The notes under the pieces are model-generated. The model saw only the letters and a program-made list of their open reading frames with translations. It was not told where the DNA came from and did no database searches. A stretch of DNA of 64,000 nt from Chitinophagaceae bacterium (GTDB lineage Bacteria; Bacteroidota; Bacteroidia; Chitinophagales; Chitinophagaceae): contig CANGIY010000001.1 of NCBI GenBank assembly GCA_947454235.1, forward strand, positions 62,001 to 126,000. The letters are read 5' to 3'. Made by a program: the position numbers and the translations under genes. This document shows, in pieces, positions 19,094-27,094 of this stretch. Every line of letters starts with the position of its first letter. The stretch's first letter is position 1.

Positions 19094-19804
19094 ATGTTAC
19101 CTAAATACAGTCGCGTTCTACTTAAGCTTTCCGGCGAGTCACTCATGGGCGACCGCACTTTTGGTTTAGACCCAAAAATGCTGGAACAATACGCTAATGA
19201 AATCAAGGCTATCACCAATGTGGGTGTACAAGTAGCAGTAGTAATTGGCGGTGGCAATATTTACCGTGGCATGAACGAGCACGAAACAGGTATTGAGCGT
19301 GCACAGGGCGATTATATGGGCATGCTGGCAACTGTAATTAATGGCATGGCTTTGCAGGCTGCACTCGAAAAAACGGGTATCAGCACACGCTTGCAGAGTG
19401 CCATTAAAATGGAACAAATTGCTGAGCCATACATCAGGCGCAGGGCTATCAGGCACCTCGAAAAAGGCAGGGTAGTTATTTTTGGAGCAGGTACAGGTAA
19501 CCCTTACTTCACCACCGATACTGCGGGCAGTCTTCGCGCAATTGAAATTAAAGCTGACGTTATTTTAAAGGGCACCCGTGTTGATGGTATTTACACTGCT
19601 GACCCTGAAAAAGACAAAAATGCAGTGCGTTACGAAAACATAAGTTTCGACGACGTTATTAGCAAGAACCTGAAGGTAATGGACATGACAGCCTTCACAT
19701 TGTGCCAGGAAAACAAATTGCCGATTATAGTGTTCGATATCAACAAAAAAGGCAACCTGCTTGATGTTGTTAACGGAAAAAACATAGGTACACTGGTACA
19801 ATAG
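19094..19804 (+). CDS. pyrH: UMP kinase
   Basis: 236 residues, the normal length for bacterial hexameric UMP kinase of the amino acid kinase fold. Diagnostic parts are the N-terminal [13 protein letters not shown], the [11 protein letters not shown] loop, [14 protein letters not shown], the [15 protein letters not shown] stretch that contacts UMP, and the [18 protein letters not shown] loop near the ATP site. It phosphorylates UMP to UDP in pyrimidine nucleotide synthesis and is essential in most bacteria. It is followed after 24 bases by the small DUF1272 gene; frr and tsf are not next to it here. Confidence 0.96.
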   Translation: MLPKYSRVLLKLSGESLMGDRTFGLDPKMLEQYANEIKAITNVGVQVAVVIGGGNIYRGMNEHETGIERAQGDYMGMLATVINGMALQAALEKTGISTRLQSAIKMEQIAEPYIRRRAIRHLEKGRVVIFGAGTGNPYFTTDTAGSLRAIEIKADVILKGTRVDGIYTADPEKDKNAVRYENISFDDVISKNLKVMDMTAFTLCQENKLPIIVFDINKKGNLLDVVNGKNIGTLVQ

Positions 19805-19828
19805 CCACCTTTAATACAAACTAAAAAC

Positions 19829-20068
19829 ATGCTTGAACTAAGGCCATGTTGCGAAAACTGTGGTAAACTTCTGCCACCCGAAGCAACTGATGCCTTGATA
19901 TGTTCATTTGAATGCACTTTTTGCCAAACGTGCGTAACCACCGTATTGCACAATACCTGCCCCAACTGTGGTGGCGGCTTTGAAAAGCGCCCAATTCGCC
20001 CCGCCAACAAACTCGAAAAATATCCCCCAGCCATGCCGTGCAAGCACAAGCCGGTGGGAGGGGAGTGA
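19829..20068 (+). CDS. DUF1272 small zinc-ribbon-like protein
   Basis: 79 residues. The opening MLELRPCCENCGKLLP and the later ICSFECTFCQTCV and NTCPNCGGGF give at least eight cysteines in paired CxxC arrangements, which suggests two bound zinc ions. This matches the DUF1272 family, whose function is unknown. It begins 24 bases after pyrH and probably shares its transcript. Confidence 0.88.
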   Translation: MLELRPCCENCGKLLPPEATDALICSFECTFCQTCVTTVLHNTCPNCGGGFEKRPIRPANKLEKYPPAMPCKHKPVGGE

Positions 20069-20069
20069 T

Positions 20070-20100
20070 GGCAGTTTAATAAAGAATTGCTGCCTTTTAT
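20070..20100 (+). terminator. Possible weak terminator after DUF1272 gene
   Basis: GGCAG and CTGCC arms about 15 bases apart are followed by TTTTATT. The stem is short and the loop long, so this is only a possibility. Confidence 0.35.
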
Positions 20101-20298
20101 TAATTTTCGATCTTTAACTGTCGCATTTAGTATTGTCTAGTTTTTAGGAAGGATTTCAAAAAATATGTCTTACCTTCTTCATCGAATAGATTTTTAGTTT
20201 TAAAAATAATAAATATTAAAATTTACTTTAGAGCTATCCTGTTTGGAGGTAATTTTATCCAAGTAATTTACGTCCAAATTTTATTGAAATATCAAATT

Positions 20299-21159
20299 AT
20301 GTTGAAGTTTTATTCCTATAGGATGAGTCTAGTAAAGGTAAATACTCTCTTTAATACCAACTCGAAGACAAAGGAGGAATTGTTTGGCGATGTCCTTAAG
20401 AATGTCATAAGTGAAAAAAAAGTTACATTTTTGGGTGATGGAAAGAAGTATTTTATCTACTTTGATAAGGAATTGGAGAAAGGCGTTTTTAGTTATGAGT
20501 TGGCAAAGGAAGAATCAATTAAAATACCAATTGAAGGTTCTGTTACAGTAGAGGAAGATTTAATTACGCGCACTCCATTTGTTTATGTCATAATAGATCA
20601 AAATAGACAAATAATTTTGATTCAAGACAAAGGCACTGTTTTTTCTGACCCTAACATTGCAAGGGGTAAATTAGAATATTTTTTTACTAGAGCCTTGAAA
20701 GATTATTTTATCACAACTTATTTAGAACCAATAACAGACAACAAAGACTTTTGGAAGGAGGTAGAACAAGCAGAATCAATTACAGAACTTGATATTACAT
20801 TTGTTGCGCCTAATATGTTTAGGGGGCGGCATAAAGCTGAAGATTTAGTAAGGGAGGTTTATGAGGATTTCAATATCACTGAATTTGATGTTAAGTTGAA
20901 AAGTAAGACTGGAAACCTTAGACTTATGAAAGAAAATTTGGCTAGCTTCATTAAACTTGTAGCTGATGGTGCTGGAAAATTTAAATTGAAAACAAAAAGA
21001 AAAGGTAGAAAGTCGAAGATTGAAACGTTTCGGAGTGATGTGAATACGCAATCAATGACTTTTGATGGAGACACACCAAGCGATGTTGTTAGTGAAAAAT
21101 TAGGTGAATATTTAGAAAATTTGGATAAACTAAATGAAGAAAACCAAGGAAATATTTAG
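20299..21159 (+). CDS. Unknown protein, first gene of AT-rich two-gene cassette
   Basis: About 286 residues from the ATG at 20299; a TTG at 20284 or an ATG at 20323 are alternatives. I do not recognise the family with confidence. The N-terminal half looks alpha/beta (LKFYSYRMSLVKVNTLF, KKYFIYFDKE, PFVYVIIDQNRQIILIQDK), the middle is helical, and a basic patch (KFKLKTKRKGRKSKIE) is followed by an acidic C-terminal helix. No signal peptide. Base composition is clearly more AT-rich than the flanking genes, suggesting horizontal arrival. The 3' end overlaps the next gene by 26 bases, so the two are translated together. The pairing of a soluble protein with a small membrane protein recalls toxin or defence pairs, but that is inference from layout only. 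Confidence 0.7.
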   Translation: MLKFYSYRMSLVKVNTLFNTNSKTKEELFGDVLKNVISEKKVTFLGDGKKYFIYFDKELEKGVFSYELAKEESIKIPIEGSVTVEEDLITRTPFVYVIIDQNRQIILIQDKGTVFSDPNIARGKLEYFFTRALKDYFITTYLEPITDNKDFWKEVEQAESITELDITFVAPNMFRGRHKAEDLVREVYEDFNITEFDVKLKSKTGNLRLMKENLASFIKLVADGAGKFKLKTKRKGRKSKIETFRSDVNTQSMTFDGDTPSDVVSEKLGEYLENLDKLNEENQGNI

Positions 21160-21664
21160 ACTTTTCTTGATAGTTGTAGTAGTTTTTGCAACGTGCAATA
21201 TTCTGTTGTACCGTTTTCAGTTTTCCGTAGGCAAAATTGAAGATTTCGAATTTTTATTCAATTTTTTAGGAATCCTATTAGGGTTCGCTCTTACAATTTT
21301 TTCATTTATAATTTCAATGATTGATAAAATCAGGGAAAGGCTTGAAAACAGCGAACAAACAACTTCAAAAACTGCTAAGCAATTCAAGGAAAATTCAGAC
21401 AGTGTCAATAGCGAGATTAAGCATAATATTTTCTTTATCTTTTTTTCGCTAATCGCTATTTTGGCGGTATATATTTCTGGCGAATTTAAAATGCCTTCTT
21501 ATCACATTTATAAAGAATTTTACGTCAATAAAGTAATGTTTGTTCGTTCGTTTAAGCTTACTTTATTTATGTTGAATGTTTATGCCATTTATGATTTAAT
21601 TATCCTTTCTTTTAGGATTTCGGACATAACTGGAATGGTTTTGTTAAAAAAAAAGGAGAAGTAA
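21134..21664 (+). CDS. Four-helix membrane protein, second gene of AT-rich cassette
   Basis: 176 residues with four predicted membrane helices: about 8-27 (FRLFLIVVVVFATCNILLY), 40-63 (FLFNFLGILLGFALTIFSFI), 97-115 (NIFFIFFSLIAILAVYI) and 134-158 (SFKLTLFMLNVYAIYDLIIL). A charged, coiled-coil-like cytoplasmic segment (KIRERLENSEQTTSKTAKQF) lies between helices 2 and 3. No family is recognised. It overlaps the preceding unknown gene by 26 bases and shares its AT-rich composition. It could be a membrane effector, an anchor for the soluble partner, or a small channel; nothing in the sequence decides this. Confidence 0.7.
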   Translation: MKKTKEIFRLFLIVVVVFATCNILLYRFQFSVGKIEDFEFLFNFLGILLGFALTIFSFIISMIDKIRERLENSEQTTSKTAKQFKENSDSVNSEIKHNIFFIFFSLIAILAVYISGEFKMPSYHIYKEFYVNKVMFVRSFKLTLFMLNVYAIYDLIILSFRISDITGMVLLKKKEK

Positions 21665-21728
21665 TCAATTGATACTTTTTCGAAATCGAAAAAATGGGCT
21701 TAATTTCTAAACTTTCAATTCTGAAAAT

Positions 21729-21945
21729 CTTGATTCAGACGACATCGGAAGTACATGCTTCCTGAACACCGGGACTAAGGAAATCCTTAAACAGAGAGAA
21801 TGCCTTTCACTCTAATCTGCACCCACCATCGACATCAGTTAAAGTAAATCCTTCTTTTCCTTTAATCCTTTTATCTTGATTCAGACGACAGCGGAAGCGC
21901 ATGCTTCCTGAATACCTGGTCTAAGGAAATCCTTAGACCAGAAGG
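21729..21945 (+). repeat. Palindromic repeat cluster, copies A and B
   Basis: Copy A (21729-21795) and copy B (21820-21945) share the order: CTTGATTCAGAC lead, a GGAAGC..GCTTCC palindrome (21747-21762 and the perfect 16-mer 21893-21908), then a second hairpin. In B that hairpin is a near-perfect 22-base palindrome beginning GGTCTAAGG (21918-21939); in A it is decayed. B is preceded by a conserved lead beginning CACCCACCATCGACATCAG that recurs at 24 kb. The structure is REP/BIME-like: extragenic, hairpin-forming, with no protein-coding sense. Confidence 0.85.
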
Positions 21946-22046
21946 ACGGTTCACTTTCCTAAACACAGGAGCGCTACACTAACTCCTGCGCCAGAATTCA
22001 AATGTTTTTTCTGAAAATTCTGTAATTCAGGAAATCCTGATTCAAA

Positions 22047-23696
22047 CTACCCCCTTTCCCCACACAAAACTCCACTGCGTGCAATGGCTGCATCAAGGGT
22101 GGGAACGACATTCGATTTGCCGATTTTAAAGAGAATACGCGCCTTGCGAAGCTCTTCCATAACGTCGCTGTTGGAGATCTCTGAGAGAATCAACTTGGTG
22201 TTGCGCTGGTGGCATGCCTTTTCCACTTCTTCAAGTGTGTGGATGCCCGTGGCATCAATCATGGGTACATTCCGCATTCTTACAATCAACACCTTGGGGG
22301 CATCTTCAATTATTTTAATAGAGTCTTTGAACTTGTAGGCAGCACCAAAAAACAATGGTCCGGTAATCTCAAACACCATAACCCCCTCGGGTATGCTGTA
22401 GTTCGCGAGCGGATTTTCGCCTTCATCCCCCACTTGTCGCACATTGCTGTACTTCACAAATTTCGCCATGAAAAGAAAGGAAGCGAGCACCATGCCAACT
22501 TCAATAGCCACCGTTAAATCGACCAATACAGTAAGCAGAAACGTAACCCACAATATGGCAGCATCGCTGCGTGGGCCCGATGATATGGATACGAAATTGC
22601 GCCATTCACTCATGTTATACGATACCACCACCAGTATGCCTGCCAGTGTTGCCATAGGTATCAGGGCAGCCCATTTACCTACAAACAAAACAATGATTAG
22701 TAAAGTAATGGCGTGTATAATGCCTGCAACCGGGGTATTACCGCCATTTTTGATATTGGTGGCGGTTCGGGCAATAGCACCCGTTGCCGGAATACCCCCA
22801 AACAACGAGGAAGCCATGTTGGCGATGCCCTGTGCAATCAGCTCTATATTGGAACGGTGGTTGCCGCCTGTCATACCATCGGCTACCACTGCCGAAAGCA
22901 ACGATTCGATACCCCCTAGCAAGGCTATGGTAAACGCAGGACCAATGAGTTTTTTAAGCGTTTCTATATCAAGGTGTGGCACCACAGGCGATGGAAACCC
23001 GGCATGGATAGCACCAAATTTTTTACCAATAGTCTCTACAGGCAAGTTGAATATCTGCACAATGGCTGTGGTAGCGACAATAGCTACCAACGAACCGGGT
23101 ATTTTGCGCGACACCCTGGGCCATAACTGATTAATGGCAACAGTGGAAATACACAGCAATACAGCCATGTAATTGAATGAGCCTAAGTTGTGGGAATACG
23201 ACTCCCATTTACCCAGAAAGTCGGCAGGCACAGCCCCCATCTTTAACCCAAAAAAGTCCTTGATTTGCGACGAGAAAATGATGACTGCAATCCCTGTAGT
23301 AAACCCAACTATCAACGGGTGGGGTATAAACTTAATTACCGACCCCATCTTAAAAACACCCATCAGAACTAGCATGATGCCGGCAATAAAAGTGGCTATG
23401 ATAAGTCCGTTTACCCCAAACTGCTGTACAATGCCGTAAACAATAACAATGAAGGCACCCGTAGGACCTCCAATTTGTACCATGCTACCCCCTAATGCAC
23501 TGATGATAAATCCGGCGATGATGGCGGTGAACAGGCCTTTTTCAGGCGTTACACCCGAGGCAATACCAAAGGCAATAGCGAGCGGAAGTGCCACAATACC
23601 AACGATGATGCCCGACATCAGGTCTTTGATAAAGCGTTCTTTGTTGTAAGATTTTAGTGCTGTTGCGAGTTTGGGAGTGAATGCCTGCGATAACAT
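22047..23696 (-). CDS. SulP-family inorganic anion transporter with STAS domain
   Basis: 549 residues. The membrane domain (about 1-400) shows the SulP signatures: DLMSGIIVGIVALPLAIAFGIASG after the N-terminal amphipathic part, GPTGAFIVIV, and the later GGIESLLSAVVADGMTGGNHRSN and GGIPATGAIARTATN segments. The cytoplasmic C-terminus is a STAS domain (VMVFEITGPLFFGAAYKF to MIDATGIHTLEEV). Such proteins move sulfate, bicarbonate or other anions across the inner membrane, and the substrate cannot be told. No carbonic anhydrase or sulfur-assimilation gene is adjacent. The gene is bracketed by palindromic repeat pairs on both sides. Confidence 0.93.
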   Translation of the reverse strand: MLSQAFTPKLATALKSYNKERFIKDLMSGIIVGIVALPLAIAFGIASGVTPEKGLFTAIIAGFIISALGGSMVQIGGPTGAFIVIVYGIVQQFGVNGLIIATFIAGIMLVLMGVFKMGSVIKFIPHPLIVGFTTGIAVIIFSSQIKDFFGLKMGAVPADFLGKWESYSHNLGSFNYMAVLLCISTVAINQLWPRVSRKIPGSLVAIVATTAIVQIFNLPVETIGKKFGAIHAGFPSPVVPHLDIETLKKLIGPAFTIALLGGIESLLSAVVADGMTGGNHRSNIELIAQGIANMASSLFGGIPATGAIARTATNIKNGGNTPVAGIIHAITLLIIVLFVGKWAALIPMATLAGILVVVSYNMSEWRNFVSISSGPRSDAAILWVTFLLTVLVDLTVAIEVGMVLASFLFMAKFVKYSNVRQVGDEGENPLANYSIPEGVMVFEITGPLFFGAAYKFKDSIKIIEDAPKVLIVRMRNVPMIDATGIHTLEEVEKACHQRNTKLILSEISNSDVMEELRKARILFKIGKSNVVPTLDAAIARSGVLCGERG

Positions 23697-23718
23697 TGGT
23701 ACGATTAAAAGCCTATAT

Positions 23719-23726
23719 CAAAGTTA
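23719..23726 (-). promoter_or_regulatory. -7 element for the SulP gene
   Basis: On the minus strand TAACTTTG fits TAnnTTTG and lies 22 bases upstream of the ATG at 23696. Confidence 0.6.
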
Positions 23727-23957
23727 GAGCTCATTGCAATGCAAGAACGTTATTTTTATAGGTATGAGAATATGACAAGTTTAGTGTGTAGATAACCAAC
23801 TTAAAGAGTGTATAAAAAAACCTAAACATGATTAAAATCATGTTTTTGGGTAGATTTTTAATTGGGGAGAATGGATTTCGTTGCTATGATATTACATTAT
23901 AAAATAGCTAGTCAAAAATAATCCCAGCGTAGGGCCGAATGGCATTCGCCCTAACTC

Positions 23958-24250
23958 ACACCCACAATCGACATCAGTTAAAGTAAATCCTTCTTTTCCT
24001 CTAATCCTTTTATCTTGATTTAGACAAATGAACAACAAAATGGTAAACGGAAGCAGATGTTTCCTGTAGGGTCTAAGGAAATCCTTGGACCAGAAGGTGT
24101 AGCAATCCAATACCCACCATCGACATCAGTTAAAGTAAATCCTTCTTTTCCTTTAATCCATTTATCTGGATTCAGATAAATGCGGTATCAATGGTAACCG
24201 GAAGCACATGCTTCCTGAATGCAGGGTCCAAGGAAATCCTTGGACCAAAA
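23958..24250 (+). repeat. Palindromic repeat cluster, copies C and D
   Basis: Two tandem copies of a unit of about 140 bp (23958-24097 and 24112-24250). Each has a conserved lead of about 55 bp (CACCATCGACATCAG then AAATCCTTCTTTTCC), a GGAAGC..TTCC palindrome (24049-24064; 24200-24215) and a 22-base hairpin of GGTC(C/T)AAGGAAATCCTTGGACC type (24070-24091; 24225-24246). They match copies A and B on the other side of the SulP gene, in the same orientation. The rest of the interval 23727-24333 shows no gene; a 72-codon minus frame across copy C is only the repeat being read through. Confidence 0.87.
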
Positions 24251-24333
24251 GTCTAAAGGGCGTTATGTAAAGTAAATTAACGTTTTACAGGTTATTTTAT
24301 TAAATATTCAATTTCCTGTGAAATATTTTCTGC

Positions 24334-24371
24334 AATACCTAAGTTTCTTATGTATCTTTGTCTTAGGTATT
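24334..24371 (+). promoter_or_regulatory. Promoter with PadR-type operator
   Basis: A perfect 10-bp inverted repeat, AATACCTAAG (24334-24343) and CTTAGGTATT (24362-24371), flanks a -7 element TATCTTTG (24353-24360) 24 bases before the PadR start codon. A dimeric winged-helix repressor binding both arms would cover the promoter, which is the usual arrangement for PadR autoregulation. Confidence 0.75.
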
Positions 24372-24384
24372 CAACAACAAAGCT

Positions 24385-24726
24385 ATGATTTATTCATCAG
24401 AACTCATTAAAGGCACACTCAAAACCATAGTACTCAAGCTGCTCGAAGACAATGGCAGAATGTACGGTTACGAGATAACTCAAAAAGTAAAAGACCTCAC
24501 CGGCGATCGCATTCAGATAACCGAGGGTGCATTGTACCCAACATTGCATGTGTTGGAAGAAGATGGCTTGCTGGTGACTGATGTTGAATACATAGGTAAA
24601 AGAGTGAGAAAATACTACAGGCTGAGCAACGAAGGCAAAGCTAAAACCAACGAAAAAGTAAGCGAACTCCGTGATTTTATTGGCACCATTCAGTTTCTAT
24701 TAGACCTGAAGCCTCAAAACTCGTAG
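24385..24726 (+). CDS. PadR-family transcriptional regulator
   Basis: 113 residues, a small PadR subfamily member. The winged helix is visible in GTLKTIVLKLLEDNGRMYGYEITQKV, the recognition helix and strand ITEGALYPTLHVLEEDGLL, and the wing GKRVRKYYRLSNEGK. A C-terminal helix provides the dimer contact. The gene starts just after a promoter overlapped by a perfect inverted repeat, so it probably represses itself and the next gene, whose start is 3 bases after its stop. Small PadR proteins paired with a membrane protein bearing a HAAS-like N-terminus are a known genomic pattern. Confidence 0.93.
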   Translation: MIYSSELIKGTLKTIVLKLLEDNGRMYGYEITQKVKDLTGDRIQITEGALYPTLHVLEEDGLLVTDVEYIGKRVRKYYRLSNEGKAKTNEKVSELRDFIGTIQFLLDLKPQNS

Positions 24727-24729
24727 CCT

Positions 24730-25839
24730 ATGATTTCAATTAATGACGAACAGTTTGATTTCATACTCAATGACCTTAGCGCGCAAGGCATTGATACTGA
24801 AAGCGTAAGGATGAACCTGGCGGATCATATTTGCTGCATTCTGGAACAGGAGTGGAGCAATGACACCGACTTTAAAACCCAATACCAAGCTGTACTCAGG
24901 CGGTTTTACCGAAAACACCTGAATGAAATTGAAGAAGAAACCCACCATTTATTAACCAACAAAAACTATTATGTTATGAAGAAGTTCATGATTATCAGCG
25001 GTATAGTAGCAAGCGTGCTGCTCACGTTAGGAGTAACTTTAAAATATTTGCACTTTCCGGGTGCTGCAGTTTGTATCACCTTGGGTACAGTTATCACATC
25101 TTTGTTGTTTCTGCCATTATTTGCAACCCTGAAACTGCGCGAGCAAAGCAAGATAAAAACCAAAATATTGGTAATAATAGGCACTTTAGCCTCAATATTA
25201 TTGACACTGGCTATTCTGTTTAAGATACAACATTGGCCTGGTGCCAATGCAATGGGAGGGCTTGTATTTGTGATTGTTGCCTTTGTTTACCTGCCGCTGT
25301 ATTTCTTCAGTTATTTCCGCGACCCTGAAACACGGGTGAATACCATTATCACTTCAATCATCATCGTTTTATCGTGTGGGCTATTCATGAGCCTTACTTT
25401 AACTCCGTCAACTGAAAGATACTTGCAGGAAAGGAAAAACGCTTCTTTTCAGCTCACAGAGCAACTGGTCCAAAATGAATTGAAGTTCGCCCAAAGCAAG
25501 CAAGATGTTATTACCGACAATGCGAAACTGGTATTCAATGCTGCTGAGATACTTAAAAAGCAACTCGTGGAACTAGGCAAGGGCGGGCAATTGCTCATTG
25601 AAGATTTTCAGGCATACGATGCCATCATGAACCATAAAGCGGCAAATGAGGCATGGACAGCATTAATAAAAAATGTGTTGGCTTACAATCAGTCGGTGGG
25701 CGAAAAACCTGAATTAGTCATCCCAACCACACTCAATATATTGGCTAAAAATGAGCCACATGCCGGGTCGAAGGCATTTGAAACACTTAACGATTTGCAA
25801 CAAATACAGTTGAAGGTACTTCAGCAATCGATTAAGTAA
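24730..25839 (+). CDS. Membrane protein paired with PadR regulator
   Basis: 369 residues. The N-terminal about 70 residues (DEQFDFILNDLSAQGID, NLADHICCILEQEW) form a helical domain like the HAAS domains that accompany PadR regulators. Six hydrophobic helices follow in pairs. Two internal repeats end in related motifs, LKYLHFPGA and FKIQHWPGA; the second is the KIxHWPGA signature seen at the membrane turn of GldL-like proteins. After residue about 230 a soluble, helical, probably extracytoplasmic domain continues to the end. The gene is translationally close to padR. Function unknown; the likely role is a membrane component controlled by PadR, perhaps in envelope stress. Confidence 0.8.
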   Translation: MISINDEQFDFILNDLSAQGIDTESVRMNLADHICCILEQEWSNDTDFKTQYQAVLRRFYRKHLNEIEEETHHLLTNKNYYVMKKFMIISGIVASVLLTLGVTLKYLHFPGAAVCITLGTVITSLLFLPLFATLKLREQSKIKTKILVIIGTLASILLTLAILFKIQHWPGANAMGGLVFVIVAFVYLPLYFFSYFRDPETRVNTIITSIIIVLSCGLFMSLTLTPSTERYLQERKNASFQLTEQLVQNELKFAQSKQDVITDNAKLVFNAAEILKKQLVELGKGGQLLIEDFQAYDAIMNHKAANEAWTALIKNVLAYNQSVGEKPELVIPTTLNILAKNEPHAGSKAFETLNDLQQIQLKVLQQSIK

Positions 25840-25845
25840 TAAAGA

Positions 25846-25880
25846 AACGGGGTTGGCAAATGTCCAACCCCGTTTTCATT
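25846..25880. terminator. Bidirectional intrinsic terminator
   Basis: A perfect 11-bp stem, AACGGGGTTGG (25846-25856) with CCAACCCCGTT (25864-25874), lies between the PadR-linked membrane gene and the convergent pheS. T-rich sequence follows on the plus side (TTTTCATTTT). Confidence 0.85.
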
Positions 25881-25883
25881 TTA

Positions 25884-26912
25884 TCAATAAATCCCCTGAA
25901 ACTGTCGGAGGAATCGAACATCGTTTTGAGAATACAACCTGAGGTCATTCACCTGATACTTGATTTGAGTGATACGCTCAACACCCATACCAAATGCAAA
26001 ACCGGTATAAATTTCAGGGTCAATGCCAAAGTTTTTAAGCATGTTAGGGTGTACCATACCGCAACCTAAAATTTCAACCCAGCCTGAGTGTTTACAAAGG
26101 TTGCAACCCTTACCGCCACATACGGTACATGAAATATCCATCTCAGCACTTGGCTCAGTGAATGGGAAGTATGAAGGCCTGAAGCGCACCTTGGTATTTT
26201 CGCCAAACATCTCGGTTACGAAATAGTATAAGGTTTGTTTAAGATCAGCGAAAGAAACATTTTTATCAATATACAAGCCTTCGCACTGGTGGAAGAAACA
26301 GTGTGCACGAGCCGAGATAGTCTCATTTCTATACACCCTGCCCGGACAAATTACCCTGATAGGCAATTCCTGGGTTTCCATTACCCTTGCTTGCGTAGAA
26401 CTGGTGTGAGTGCGCAATACCCAATCAGGGTTTTGAGCCACATAGAAAGTATCTTGCATGTCGCGCGCAGTGTGGTCGGGCGGCATATTCAGCGAAGTAA
26501 AGTTATGCCAGTCATCTTCGATTTCAGGGCCTGTAGCTACCGAAAACCCGATTTTCTCAAATATTGAAACAATCTGATTTTCCACTACCCTCAATGGGTG
26601 GCGGGTACCAATGCTGGTTGGTGTGCCCGGTAAAGAGAGGTCTATTTTATTGGCTGAAGCATCGGCACCAGCAAACTCATTTTGTAGCGCTTCATATTTC
26701 GCTTCAGCGGTTTGTTTGAAAGCATTAAGCATTTGGCCTGCTTCCTTTTTTTGGTCTACCGGCACATTTTTCATTTCACCCAAAAGCGACTTCACAAGGC
26801 CCTTAGTACCCAGGAACTTAATTCTGAAATCTTCAAGTTCAGCAGCGTTTTGCGGAACGAAAGCATTGATTTCGGCAGTTAATACCTGAATTTGTTCATT
26901 TAAGGTTGACAT
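25884..26912 (-). CDS. pheS: Phenylalanine--tRNA ligase alpha subunit
   Basis: 342 residues from the ATG at 26912. An ATG at 26970-26972 is also in frame, but it lies upstream of a consensus -7 promoter and is therefore rejected. The N-terminal coiled-coil tRNA-binding region (TLNEQIQVLTAEINAF) and the class II catalytic core are complete: GTRHPLRVVENQIVSIFEKIGF, DTFYVAQNPDWVLRTHTSSTQAR (motif 2 region), YFPFTEPSAEMDISC, the four-Cys insertion (CTVCGGKGCNLC) and the motif 3 GFAFGMGVERITQIKY. It charges tRNA-Phe together with the beta subunit PheT, which is not encoded next to it in this window. Confidence 0.95.
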   Translation of the reverse strand: MSTLNEQIQVLTAEINAFVPQNAAELEDFRIKFLGTKGLVKSLLGEMKNVPVDQKKEAGQMLNAFKQTAEAKYEALQNEFAGADASANKIDLSLPGTPTSIGTRHPLRVVENQIVSIFEKIGFSVATGPEIEDDWHNFTSLNMPPDHTARDMQDTFYVAQNPDWVLRTHTSSTQARVMETQELPIRVICPGRVYRNETISARAHCFFHQCEGLYIDKNVSFADLKQTLYYFVTEMFGENTKVRFRPSYFPFTEPSAEMDISCTVCGGKGCNLCKHSGWVEILGCGMVHPNMLKNFGIDPEIYTGFAFGMGVERITQIKYQVNDLRLYSQNDVRFLRQFQGIY

Positions 26913-26916
26913 GGCG

Positions 26917-26924
26917 CAAAGATA
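26917..26924 (-). promoter_or_regulatory. -7 element for pheS
   Basis: TATCTTTG on the minus strand, only 4 bases before the ATG at 26912. Transcription would start at or near the start codon, which decides the start choice. Confidence 0.65.
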
Positions 26925-27031
26925 AAATGATTGTTGCGATTTGTTGTGCAAATAATTAATGGAACAGAGCATTGATTTTACCGGTAGTCACAGGCAAATA
27001 AAATGCTCTATTTTAAGGCATCTACATTAAT

Positions 27032-27075
27032 TTGACATTTGTCAATCTTTAGTAATATTCTGTCACCTACTTTTG
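27032..27075 (+). promoter_or_regulatory. Promoter region of the hydroxylase/KASIII operon
   Basis: A -7 element TACTTTTG (27068-27075) lies 19 bases before the ATG at 27095. Upstream, TTGACA-TT-TGTCAA (27032-27045) is a 6-bp inverted repeat that could bind a regulator. It is short enough to arise by chance. Confidence 0.5.
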
Positions 27076-27094
27076 ACACTTATTCCAGAGATAA

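Noticed and set aside
20284-20298. TTG start for the first AT-rich cassette gene
   Set aside because: An ATG five codons later is simpler; no evidence favours the rare start.
22444-23130. 228-codon plus-strand frame opposite the SulP gene
   Set aside because: Wholly inside the SulP coding region; the protein is Ser/Thr/Met/Ala rich with no domain.
23892-24110. 72-codon minus-strand frame
   Set aside because: Most of it is the conserved lead of repeat copy C read in the minus direction; no promoter or homologous family.
23958-24250. CRISPR array from tandem repeats
   Set aside because: Units are about 140 bp with internal palindromes and no short regular spacers; no cas gene is present.
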